Part shown: positions 49,052 through 57,745 of the stretch, one piece after another
How the letters are laid out: every line of letters begins with the position of its first letter
How positions within the stretch are numbered: position 1 is the stretch's first letter
NCBI RefSeq assembly: GCF_001509475.1
Contig: NZ_LLZG01000277.1
Coordinates: forward strand, 10,772-74,771
Origin: Streptomyces regalis
Lineage (GTDB): Bacteria > Actinomycetota > Actinomycetes > Streptomycetales > Streptomycetaceae
DNA: 64,000 nt
Reading direction: 5' to 3'
Translations under genes and position numbers: made by a program
Notes under the pieces: generated by a model
Database searches by the model: none
What the model was told of the DNA's origin: nothing
What the model saw: only the letters and a program-made list of their open reading frames with translations

Positions 49052-50610
49052 GCCGGGCAACGGATGCGGCCGTCGCCGAGGTCAGCGACCTGCGCGTGGA
49101 GATCGACGGCCGTGCGATCGTGGACGGAGTGAACCTGCGGGTGCTCCCCGGAAAAGTGACCGCGCTGGTCGGCGCCTCCGGCAGCGGCAAGACCACAACG
49201 GGCCTCGCGCTGCTGGGGGAGTACCCGGCCGGCGCCCGCGTCACCGGCGAGATACGGCGGACCGGGGACGGCCCGGTCGGCTACGTCCCCCAGCATCCCG
49301 CCGCCGTCCTCAACCCGGCCCGCCGGGTCGGCGCGCTGCTGCACGACATCGCCCGCCCCCAGGTCCGCCACCTGCCCCGCGCCGAACGCCGCGGGGCAGC
49401 CCGAGAACTGGTCCTGCGCGCCCTGGCCGACGCCCAACTCCCGGACGGCGAAGCCCCGTTGCGTCGCCACCCCCACCAGCTCTCCGGCGGCCAGCAGCAA
49501 CGCGTCGTCCTCGCCCAGGCCCTGCTGCTCGGCGCCCGCGTCATCGTCGCCGACGAACCCACCACCGGCCAGGACGCGTTGACCAAGAGCCGTATCGTCG
49601 AGCAGCTGGCGGCGGTGGCGGCACGCGGTATCGCGGTCGTCCTGCTCAGCCACGACCTGGACGTCGTACGCGTCCTCGCCGACGAGGTCCTCGTCATGCG
49701 CGCGGGCCGGGTCGTCGAGTCGGGCCCGGTGGAGCGGGTGTGGGCGGCGCCCCGGCACGAGTGGACGCGCCGACTGCTCGACGAGCAGCGCGCGGCACCG
49801 CAGGGCACGCAGAGCGCCGAGGCGGGCCAACCCGTCCTGACGGTAAGCGACTTGACCGCCGTACACGACCGCCGGACCGCCGTCCTGCGCGTCCCGCGCC
49901 TCGCTCTCCATCCGGGCGAGTGCCTGGCCGTGGTCGGCCGCTCCGGCAGCGGCAAGACCACGCTCGCCCGCTGCCTCGCGGGCCTCCACCGCGACCACGA
50001 CGGCGAGATCCTGCTCGACGGCACACCGCTCCCGCGCAGCCTGCGCCACCGCGACCGCGCTCAACTGGCCGCCGTGCAGTACGTCTTCCAGGACGCCCGC
50101 GCCGCCTTCGACGAGCACCGGCCCGTCCTGCACCAGGTGGCCCGTACGGCGATACGCCTGCGCGGCATCGGTGAACGGGCGGCCACGGACGAGGCGTCGA
50201 CCACCCTGAACCGCCTCGGTCTGGCAGCGGACCTGACCCACCGCCGCCCCGGCGAACTCTCCGGCGGCGAACTCCAGCGCGCCGCCCTCGCCCGTGCCCT
50301 GCTCGCCCGTCCCCGGGTGCTGATCTGCGACGAGGTCACCTCCGGCCTGGACACGGTCACCCGGCGCGGCATCCTCGACGTCCTCGCGGGCCTGGTGGGG
50401 GAGGGCGACGACCTGTCCCTCGTGCTCATCACCCACGACCTGGACACGGCACGCCTGGCGCACCGCATCGCCGTACTGGACGCGGGCGAGCTGGTCGAAC
50501 AGGGGTCGGCGCAGCGGATTCTGACGAAGCCTCGGCATCCGTTCACGATCTCTCTCATGGAGACGACGGAGCGCCTGGAGACGGGGACCGTGGCGGGGGC
50601 CCGCATGTGA
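49048..50610 (+). CDS. fused double ABC ATPase of the metallophore-like importer
   Basis: A single 520-residue protein holding both DppD- and DppF-like ATPases. First Walker A GASGSGKTT (about 42-50), signature LSGGQQQRV, Walker B VIVADEP. Second Walker A GRSGSGKTT (about 297-305), signature LSGGELQRAA and Walker B VLICDE. The first domain lacks long Opp-type C-terminal zinc/iron motifs. It powers the two permeases. It is the last gene of the operon, followed by a strong hairpin at 50611. Confidence 0.92.
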   Translation: MSRATDAAVAEVSDLRVEIDGRAIVDGVNLRVLPGKVTALVGASGSGKTTTGLALLGEYPAGARVTGEIRRTGDGPVGYVPQHPAAVLNPARRVGALLHDIARPQVRHLPRAERRGAARELVLRALADAQLPDGEAPLRRHPHQLSGGQQQRVVLAQALLLGARVIVADEPTTGQDALTKSRIVEQLAAVAARGIAVVLLSHDLDVVRVLADEVLVMRAGRVVESGPVERVWAAPRHEWTRRLLDEQRAAPQGTQSAEAGQPVLTVSDLTAVHDRRTAVLRVPRLALHPGECLAVVGRSGSGKTTLARCLAGLHRDHDGEILLDGTPLPRSLRHRDRAQLAAVQYVFQDARAAFDEHRPVLHQVARTAIRLRGIGERAATDEASTTLNRLGLAADLTHRRPGELSGGELQRAALARALLARPRVLICDEVTSGLDTVTRRGILDVLAGLVGEGDDLSLVLITHDLDTARLAHRIAVLDAGELVEQGSAQRILTKPRHPFTISLMETTERLETGTVAGARM

Positions 50611-50674
50611 GCCGACCTCCGGGCGCCTTCGCGGAGGAGACGGGAAGGCCTCTGCGAGTGGCCCGGAGGTCGGC
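50611..50674. terminator. bidirectional terminator at the operon end
   Basis: GCCGACCTCCGGGC (50611-50624) pairs perfectly with GCCCGGAGGTCGGC (50661-50674). An inner stem GCCTTC/GAAGGC (50625-50630, 50644-50649) extends it. It begins at the base after the ATPase stop and lies before the convergent DUF2470 stop. Confidence 0.85.
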
Positions 50675-50706
50675 GGCTTCGGGGCGCGCGCCCTGCCGAC
50701 AGGGCC

Positions 50707-51414
50707 TCAGGACCTGGTCGGCAGGCGTCGGCGGCGCGGGCGGGCGGTGGCCTCGGCGAGCAGGGCGTGGATCTGGCGCACCGCGTCGCCCGGGTGGGTG
50801 GCAGGGGTGGCGAAGGGCAGGCGGACGTCGTGGTGGGAGTCCGGCGTCTCCAGCCGGAGCACCAGGCCGTGGCGGTCGAGACGCAGCGGCCGCACGCCGG
50901 TCGCGCCGAGCTGCTCCCGGGCCGGGAGCAGGCGGGCGAGCGGGGCCACGGTGTCGGTGTGGGCCGCGTCCAGCCGGGCCAGCATCTCCGCCTCGTGGGT
51001 GGCCAGCAGGTCGGGGGCGGCCAGGGTCAGTTCGTCGAGGCCGATGGAGGTCGTCCCGCCATCCTGCTTGAGTACCGCCCGGGCCGGGTGGAACACCAGG
51101 GTCTTCGGGCCGAGCGCGCTGAGCCGGCCGCCCAGTGTCAGCCGGGCGCGCACCCGCTCGCGCACGGAGACGGGCGCGATGTCGGTGAACTCCACGAGGG
51201 CGGCCAGGTCACCGTGGGGTGCCACCGCGAGCTCGGCGGCCAGCTGGCCGTCCGGCGGGTTGTGCAGGAGCAGTCGTGCGGCCGCGTCGACGGTGTGCAG
51301 GCCGATCAGCTCGATGCGTTGGCCCTGCGTGGTGACGGTCAGGGAGCCGGCCGCCGCGAGCACCGAGCGGGCGCGCTCGGCGGGCGTCGGCTCAGGGCAG
51401 GTGGCAGCAGACAT
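50707..51414 (-). CDS. DUF2470 protein under iron-box control
   Basis: A 235-residue cytoplasmic protein whose C-terminal half (about 140-225, ending THPGDAVRQIHALLAEA) is the DUF2470 domain found at the end of HugZ-type haem-degrading proteins. The N-terminal half (TVTTQGQRIELIGLHTVDAA) resembles a degenerate FMN-binding split barrel. A role in iron or haem handling is suggested by the iron box just upstream. It is convergent with the ten-gene operon and separated from it by a hairpin. Confidence 0.82.
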   Translation of the reverse strand: MSAATCPEPTPAERARSVLAAAGSLTVTTQGQRIELIGLHTVDAAARLLLHNPPDGQLAAELAVAPHGDLAALVEFTDIAPVSVRERVRARLTLGGRLSALGPKTLVFHPARAVLKQDGGTTSIGLDELTLAAPDLLATHEAEMLARLDAAHTDTVAPLARLLPAREQLGATGVRPLRLDRHGLVLRLETPDSHHDVRLPFATPATHPGDAVRQIHALLAEATARPRRRRLPTRS

Positions 51415-51440
51415 GGGAACCTTTCGATCCTGCGAGGTCG

Positions 51441-51461
51441 AGTTAGGTAAGCCTAACCTAT
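51441..51461 (-). promoter_or_regulatory. iron box (DmdR1/IdeR type)
   Basis: GAGTTAGGTAAGCCTAACCTA contains TTAGGTAAGCCTAACC, matching the actinobacterial iron-box form TTAGGTTAGGCTNNCCTAA. It lies 27-47 nt before the start of the DUF2470 gene. Confidence 0.82.
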
Positions 51462-51489
51462 CTTCACCTCTTCTGTGGTCGCCGACCCG

Positions 51490-52854
51490 TCACCAACCCG
51501 TCAGCAGCAGGTGATTGACGAGCAGCGCGAGCACCGCCTGCGCAGCGAGCCAGCCGCGCGACCCCCGCAGGAACGCACAGGCAGGCAACAGCCACAGCGC
51601 GAACGGCAGCCAGATCCGCTCCGTCTCCGCCTTGCTCATCCCGGACAGGTCGGCGACGAGCATCGCGACCAGCGCGCCGAGCACGAGGAGTGCCAGCCGG
51701 ACCTGGGTGCCTTCCGTACGCCGGACCAGTTGCGCGCCTGCCCGCCGCAGCCCCGCCACCGTCGCCAGGCCCACCATGACGACCGTGCACGCGAAGTTGG
51801 CCCACACCCAGTAGCCGTACGGCCGCACGCCGCCGGCGCCCTGGTAGTAGCGGGTGACCAGCAGCCGGTACGCCTCCCACCAGTCGAAGCCCACGACCGT
51901 GAAGGCGACGGGTGCGACCAGGAAGCCGGCCAGCACGAAGGGCAGGGGGCGGACGCGGTGTGAGCCCAGCAGCAGGACGACGGCCGCGATCACGGCGAAG
52001 AGGGTCAGGCCGTAGGAGAGGTACGCCGCCCAGCCGAAGAGGAGGCCCGAGGCCGGACCCGCCCACCCCGGCCGGTGGCCCGTCACCGCCAACGCCAGGA
52101 ACGCGACCGCCCACGCGGCGACCGCCGCGAAGTACCCGTCGGCCGAGGTGCCCACCCACACCGCGGCCGGGGCAAGGACGAGGAAGGGCGCGGCACGGCG
52201 GGCGAGTCGCTCGTCGGTCAGGGCGCGTACGGCGACGAGGACCGCGACCGCCGCCGTCGTACCGACGGTGATGCACCAGGCTCCCGCCCAGCCGCCACCG
52301 CCAAGGCCGATCCGGTCGAGGAGGACGAAGGTGAGGGTGGCGCCCGGGGGGTGCCCGGCGACATGGGCGGGCCAGTTGTCCGGCGACTCGAGCAGGATGT
52401 GGTCGGAGAAGCCCCGCAGGGCGGCGGGGATGTCCTGGAAGCGGTCGATGACCCGGAGGTACTCGTGCGGAGTCGTCAGCTGCACCGCGATGCCCCGGTG
52501 CCAGCCGTCGACCAGGGCGAGGGACCAGGTCCAGGCCATGCCGGTGACCCAGGTGGCCAGGAGCAGGGAGCGCCACGGCAGCCGGACCGTGAGTGAGGGG
52601 CCGTACGCCACCACGGCCGCCGCGACGGCGAGCGCGGCCGGTGTGCCGGGGCCGAGATGCGGCTCCCAGTCCGCCAGCAGTGGCGGCCAGTTGACCCGGA
52701 GCGTGCCGTGCCGGTGCTGGATCACCGCCCCGACGACGGCGGCGACCGCGACGAGCAGCGCGGCGGCCGCGGCCGCGTACAGGTCACGGCGGAGGTCACG
52801 CTCAGGGGTCTCGGGCAGGTGACGGTCAGGAGTTTCGGGCAGATCGCGGTTCAC
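51490..52854 (-). CDS. polytopic membrane protein, possibly glycosyltransferase-C-like
   Basis: A 454-residue membrane protein with about 11 to 12 hydrophobic segments and a large loop after helix 3 (HRGIAVQLTTPHEYLRVID, then NWPAHVAGHPPGATLTFVLLDRIG). The HxPPGA motif in the first large loop and overall shape are reminiscent of GT-C mannosyltransferases, but no clear Asp-containing GT-C loop is seen. The N-terminus has an RDLPETPDRHLPETP duplicated stretch. Function unassigned; it could act in cell-envelope glycan assembly with the glycosyltransferases at 55-57 kb. Confidence 0.7.
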   Translation of the reverse strand: MNRDLPETPDRHLPETPERDLRRDLYAAAAAALLVAVAAVVGAVIQHRHGTLRVNWPPLLADWEPHLGPGTPAALAVAAAVVAYGPSLTVRLPWRSLLLATWVTGMAWTWSLALVDGWHRGIAVQLTTPHEYLRVIDRFQDIPAALRGFSDHILLESPDNWPAHVAGHPPGATLTFVLLDRIGLGGGGWAGAWCITVGTTAAVAVLVAVRALTDERLARRAAPFLVLAPAAVWVGTSADGYFAAVAAWAVAFLALAVTGHRPGWAGPASGLLFGWAAYLSYGLTLFAVIAAVVLLLGSHRVRPLPFVLAGFLVAPVAFTVVGFDWWEAYRLLVTRYYQGAGGVRPYGYWVWANFACTVVMVGLATVAGLRRAGAQLVRRTEGTQVRLALLVLGALVAMLVADLSGMSKAETERIWLPFALWLLPACAFLRGSRGWLAAQAVLALLVNHLLLTGW

Positions 52855-52967
52855 GCCTGCACGCTAGGACGGGCGGCCTCCTCCGTACGGCTGACAGGCG
52901 CGGACGTCAGAGATTCGTCATGGTTCGCGGCGGCTTCCCGGCCCCCGCTCCGGCCTACGGTCGGGGC

Positions 52968-54203
52968 ATGGCACGGTTTCCTCTCTCCCCCTTCTCTCCC
53001 GCCTTCTGGCGCAGTCCGCTGCGCGGCCCGTGGCTGACCTCGGTGCTCGGTGTCGTGCTGCTCGGCGGGATCACGGTGCTGTTCGTGACAGGGCTGGTGT
53101 CCTACGCCGCCTACAACCCGAACCTGGCGCCGGTGAACGACAAGACCCCGGACAAGGGGATCCTGGGCTTCTATCTCTTCTCCTGGCCCACCAGCCCGCA
53201 CTGGCTGTACCGGCTCAACCAGGGCGTCCACGTCACGCTCGGCATCACGCTGATCCCTGTGCTCCTGGCCAAGCTGTGGTCGGTCGTACCGAAGCTCTTC
53301 ACGCTGCCGCCCGCGCGGTCGCTCGCGCACGCGCTGGAGCGGATCTCGCTGCTGCTTCTGGTCGGGGGCGCCCTGTTCGAGTTCGTGACGGGCGTGCTCA
53401 ACGTCCAGCTGGACTACATCTTCCCGGGCTCCTTCTACGCCCTGCACTTCTACGGGGCGTGGGTGTTCTTCGCCGCGTTCGTCGTGCACGCGGTGCTGAA
53501 GACGCCCATGGCACTGCGGAATCTTCGCCAACTACGGGAGGAGAAAAGCGAGTTGACTCCTGCGGCTCCGGCCGAGCCGACCGTCTCCCGGCGCGGTGCG
53601 CTGTGGTTCGTCGGTGGCGGCTCGCTGCTGCTCTTCGGCACGACCGTCGGGCAGAACTTCGACGGAGCCCTGCGCCGGACCGCTCTCCTCGCCCCGCACG
53701 GCGGCGCCGAACCGGGCAGTGGACCGGGCGGCTTCCAGATCAACAAGACGGCCGCGTACGCGGGGATCCGCGAGGCCGAGACGAACGAGGAGGCGTGGCG
53801 GCTGGTGGTCGTGGGGCGGGACGGGCGGACCGTCCGCCTCGGCCGGGCCGACCTGCTCGCCATGCCCCTGCACAGCGTGGCGCTGCCCATCGCCTGCGTG
53901 GAGGGCTGGTCGACGTCCGACCAGTGGTGGCGCGGGGTACGGCTGCGGGACCTCGCGGCGCTGGTCGGCCACGACGAGGACCCGCCCGACGTCCTCGTGG
54001 AGTCGCTGCAGCGGCGCGGCGCCTTCCGGCGGGCCGCCCTGCGCGCCAACCAGGTCGCCGACTCCCGTTCCCTGCTCGCCCTGTTCGTCAACGGCGAGGA
54101 CCTGACCCCCGACCACGGCTACCCGGCGCGGATCATCGTGCCCGCCGCGCCCGGTGTGCTGAACACCAAGTGGGTGGCGCGGATGACGTTCGGAGACCTG
54201 TGA
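52968..54203 (+). CDS. membrane cytochrome-b-like / molybdopterin oxidoreductase fusion
   Basis: A 411-residue protein. The first 190 residues hold about four helices resembling a b-type cytochrome (HVTLGITLIPVLLAK and ALHFYGAWVFFAAFVVHAVLK place paired His). After a linker and one further hydrophobic segment comes an oxidoreductase of the sulfite-oxidase Moco family: LPIACVEGWSTSDQWWRGVRL with the molybdenum-ligand Cys, and ARIIVPAAPGVLNTKWVARM. It probably passes electrons between a periplasmic-side Mo site and the membrane. ATG 52968 is used. The next gene overlaps the stop by one base. Confidence 0.82.
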   Translation: MARFPLSPFSPAFWRSPLRGPWLTSVLGVVLLGGITVLFVTGLVSYAAYNPNLAPVNDKTPDKGILGFYLFSWPTSPHWLYRLNQGVHVTLGITLIPVLLAKLWSVVPKLFTLPPARSLAHALERISLLLLVGGALFEFVTGVLNVQLDYIFPGSFYALHFYGAWVFFAAFVVHAVLKTPMALRNLRQLREEKSELTPAAPAEPTVSRRGALWFVGGGSLLLFGTTVGQNFDGALRRTALLAPHGGAEPGSGPGGFQINKTAAYAGIREAETNEEAWRLVVVGRDGRTVRLGRADLLAMPLHSVALPIACVEGWSTSDQWWRGVRLRDLAALVGHDEDPPDVLVESLQRRGAFRRAALRANQVADSRSLLALFVNGEDLTPDHGYPARIIVPAAPGVLNTKWVARMTFGDL

Positions 54204-54673
54204 TGCGACGACCGAGGCTCACTCTGGGCAGCCCGCTTCAGCTCCTCCTGCTGGTCAGCTCGTTCGCGCTCGCCGGATATGCGGGGGTGCGGCTGATGGA
54301 GGGGGACTGGTTCGAGGTCGCGCTGTGGTTCGTCGGCGCGGCGATCCTTCACGACCTCGTGCTGCTGCCGCTGTACGGGGCGGCGGACCAGGCGCTGCTG
54401 GGAGGGTTCGAGGCGGCCGGACAGCGACGGTGGGTGTCGTACGTCCGCGTCCCCGCCGCGCTGTCCCTGCTGCTCCTGCTGGTCTGGTTCCCGCTGATCA
54501 GCGGCCGGGTCGCGGACCGCTACGCCTCCGCCACCGGCCTGTCCGCCGAGGGCTTCCTGGCCCGCTGGCTGCTGATCACCGCTGTGCTCTTCGGCGGCTC
54601 GGCGGTGCTGCTCGTGCTGCGGTGGCGACGGCTGCGCAGGGCGGCGAAGGAACGGCCGCCGGCCGTCCACTGA
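54203..54673 (+). CDS. small four-helix membrane protein
   Basis: A 156-residue protein with four predicted helices (LQLLLLVSSFALAGYAGVRL first) and a basic C-terminus. The ATG shares one base with the preceding oxidoreductase stop, so it is in the same operon and may be a membrane partner. No family recognised. Its last 154 bp overlap the convergent methyltransferase gene. Confidence 0.72.
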   Translation: MRRPRLTLGSPLQLLLLVSSFALAGYAGVRLMEGDWFEVALWFVGAAILHDLVLLPLYGAADQALLGGFEAAGQRRWVSYVRVPAALSLLLLLVWFPLISGRVADRYASATGLSAEGFLARWLLITAVLFGGSAVLLVLRWRRLRRAAKERPPAVH

Positions 54674-55518
54674 TCGACGGCACGCCAGCCGGCGCGCTCC
54701 GCGTGCCGCAGCAGGGCGGGCGTGCCGAGCCGGGCCCAGGGGAAGGCGGTGCCGGTGGCGCCGTGGGCATCGGTGACGTGGACCTGGACCCGTTCGTCGA
54801 GGTCCAGGTCCGGCACGGTCTCGGCGATCAACAGGCCGCCCGGGGCGAGGAGTTGTGCCATCCGGTCGAGCAGGGCAGCCGGGTCTCCGCCGATGCCGAT
54901 GTTGCCGTCGACGAGGAGGGCGGTGCCCCAGCGGCCCTCGCCCGGGAGCGGGTCGAAGACGGAGCGGCGCAATGCCGGGCCGCCGAGCCGCACGGTGCGG
55001 GTGACGGCGGCCTCGCTGACGTCGATGCCGAGCACGCGACGCCCCCGCCCGGCCAACGCCGCCACCAGCCTCCCCGGCCCGCACCCGACGTCCAGCACCG
55101 CCCCCTCACAGCGCCGCAGCACCCCCAGATCCGCCGCGTCGGCGTCCGCGCACCACCGCTCCACTTCTAGCGGCAGCAGCCAGCCGTCGGGGCGACGCAG
55201 GAAGAGGGGGCCCTGGCCGGTGCGCAGGGCGCGGGAGTACGGGTCTGCGGACCAGGGCCGGTCGTCGGTGGGAGCGGCCAGGGGGTGGAGACCGGTGCTG
55301 CCCGCTCCGGGCGTACGGGGGCTCACATCGGCGAGGGCTGTTCCGCCGCGATCGCCGTTCAGGTCGCCGTCGTCGGTGAACCCGTCTCCGCCCTCGCCCG
55401 CACAGTCCTGACCACTCCGTGCACCCACCTCTGCGGCGCTCGTGTCCGGACGGCGGATCCCGGCGAGGCCCGCTCGGAGCGCGATGTGCGCCGACATCAT
55501 GTCCCGCACGCCGCTCAT
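54520..55518 (-). CDS. class I SAM-dependent methyltransferase
   Basis: A 332-residue protein. An N-terminal Asp/Gly-rich region of about 100 residues precedes the methyltransferase core: VLDVGCGPGRLVAALAGRGR (SAM loop), GIDVSEAAV, LLAPGGLLIAETVPD. The core ends near residue 290. The last 40 residues (SRRHRSTSSTAEPPKS and on) are read from the antisense of the neighbouring membrane-protein gene and look non-native, as if an original stop was lost. ATG 55518 overlaps the upstream stop (ATGA). It is third in a glycosyltransferase operon. Confidence 0.8.
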   Translation of the reverse strand: MSGVRDMMSAHIALRAGLAGIRRPDTSAAEVGARSGQDCAGEGGDGFTDDGDLNGDRGGTALADVSPRTPGAGSTGLHPLAAPTDDRPWSADPYSRALRTGQGPLFLRRPDGWLLPLEVERWCADADAADLGVLRRCEGAVLDVGCGPGRLVAALAGRGRRVLGIDVSEAAVTRTVRLGGPALRRSVFDPLPGEGRWGTALLVDGNIGIGGDPAALLDRMAQLLAPGGLLIAETVPDLDLDERVQVHVTDAHGATGTAFPWARLGTPALLRHAERAGWRAVDQWTAGGRSFAALRSRRHRSTSSTAEPPKSTAVISSQRARKPSADRPVAEA

Positions 55519-56126
55519 CGGCCCGCCCCCGGTGTCAGCCGCGCCAGTGCCGTGGCGAAACGTCCGCGCGGGGCCGCCTTGGCGACCAGGTCGGCGTCGT
55601 ACACCGTGTCGACGTCCCGTAGGCGCGGCAGGTCGCGTACCCGCAGGTCCGTGAGGCGGGCGCGCTGTGCGGCGCCGGTCTGCGGCGTCGACATCGGTAC
55701 GCCCCGCAGCCGTGCCGGGTCCGGTTCGGACAGGCCCAGGGCCCAGAAGCCGCCGTCCTCGGCGGGGCCGAAGTACGCGTCGCAGTCGGCCCAGTCCACC
55801 GTCAGCAGCTCCGGCGTCACCTGCGGGGTGTCCATGCCGATGAGCAGCGCCGGGCCGTCGCAGCCCGCGAAGGCGGCGGCCAGCCGCTCGTCGAGACCGC
55901 CCGTGCACTGCCGTACGACCTCGAAGCCGGGCGGCAGCCAGGAGCCCGGCGCGCCGTCCAGGACCAGCACTCGGCGCCGCGCGGGCGTGCGCGCCACGGC
56001 GTCCAGGGTGTCCGCGAGGGCCGCCTCCGCGAGTGCGGCCGCCTCCTCGGGCGTGAAGGGCGGCGTCAGCCTGGTCTTCACCCGGCCCGGCCGGGGCTCC
56101 TTGGCGATGACGAGGAGCGTGGTCAC
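55515..56126 (-). CDS. TIGR04282/DUF2064 glycosyltransferase-like protein
   Basis: A 203-residue nucleotidyl/glycosyltransferase A-fold protein. It begins TTLLVIAKEPRPGRVKTRL, the usual N-terminus of this family, and has LLIGMDTPQVTPELL (metal-binding DxP) and YFGPAEDGGFWALGL. The family is linked to cofactor-dependent sugar transfer but is poorly characterised. GTG 56126 lies in a GTGA overlap with the GT2 gene, and the stop overlaps the methyltransferase start. Confidence 0.85.
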   Translation of the reverse strand: MTTLLVIAKEPRPGRVKTRLTPPFTPEEAAALAEAALADTLDAVARTPARRRVLVLDGAPGSWLPPGFEVVRQCTGGLDERLAAAFAGCDGPALLIGMDTPQVTPELLTVDWADCDAYFGPAEDGGFWALGLSEPDPARLRGVPMSTPQTGAAQRARLTDLRVRDLPRLRDVDTVYDADLVAKAAPRGRFATALARLTPGAGR

Positions 56127-56905
56127 GGGCGGGTTCCCTTCTGTACGGGGGTGTCCGGCCGGGCGTCGGGGCGTTCGGTGGGACGGGGCTCGGGGCCGGC
56201 CCCTGTGTGCCCTCCGTCCTCCGCCAGCACCCGGCTCATGTCCCGCACCGCCTGCCATGTCCCCCGCCAGGTCCCGGTCACCTTCGACGCCCCCGTGCGC
56301 GGCAGGTACGGCACGTCGTACTCGGCGATGCGCCAGCCCGCGTCGGCGGCGCGGACGACCATTTGGAGCGGGTAGCCGCTGCGCCGGTCCGTCAGGTCCA
56401 GGGCCAGCAACCGCTCGCGGCGGGCGGCGCGCAGGGGGCCCAGGTCGTGCAGGCGCAGGCCGGTGCGGCGGCGCAGGAGGCGGGTGACGGCGAGGTTGCC
56501 GACGCGGGCGTGCGGCGGCCAGGCCCCGCGGGCCTCGGGGCGGCGCCGGCCCAGGACGAGGTCGGCCTCGTCCGCCGCGATCCGCCGTACGAAGGGCATC
56601 AGGTCGCCCGGGTCGAGCGAGGCGTCGCAGTCGCAGAAGCAGACGACGTCGGCCGTGGCGGCGGTCAGCCCCGCGTGGCAGGCGGCGCCGAAACCGCGTC
56701 GCTCCTCGTGCACGACGGTCGCGCCGAGCTCGCGGGCGACGGAGGCCGAGCCGTCCGTGGAGCCGTTGTCCACGACGAGGGCCCGCCAGCCGGGCGGGAT
56801 GCGCTCCAGGACCCAGGGCAGCGCCTCGGCCTCGTCCAGACAGGGAAGCACGACGTCGACGGACGCCGCGCAAGGGTCACTCGCTGTTGCGGATGGGGTC
56901 GTCAC
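56123..56905 (-). CDS. family 2 glycosyltransferase (DPM1/WcaA-like)
   Basis: A 260-residue GT-A protein with VDVVLPCLDEAEALPWVLERI, VVDNGSTDGSASVARELGA, CFCDCDASLDPGDL (DxD-type) and RSGYPLQMVVRAADAGWRI. It has no transmembrane segment. It probably moves a sugar from a nucleotide donor to a lipid or small acceptor together with the two co-translated genes. GTG 56905 is used; GTG 56914 is also possible. Confidence 0.87.
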   Translation of the reverse strand: MTTPSATASDPCAASVDVVLPCLDEAEALPWVLERIPPGWRALVVDNGSTDGSASVARELGATVVHEERRGFGAACHAGLTAATADVVCFCDCDASLDPGDLMPFVRRIAADEADLVLGRRRPEARGAWPPHARVGNLAVTRLLRRRTGLRLHDLGPLRAARRERLLALDLTDRRSGYPLQMVVRAADAGWRIAEYDVPYLPRTGASKVTGTWRGTWQAVRDMSRVLAEDGGHTGAGPEPRPTERPDARPDTPVQKGTRP

Positions 56906-57017
56906 GCCTTTCACCCTACGAGCGCGAAAAGGGCATACCGGACTATCGCTCCTTACGAAACAAGGACGTCGGGCGCCGACGGCGACGCATACGCGCGCGG
57001 AGTGCGAGGCTGGCGGC

Positions 57018-57743
<726 letters not shown>

Positions 57744-57745
57744 CT

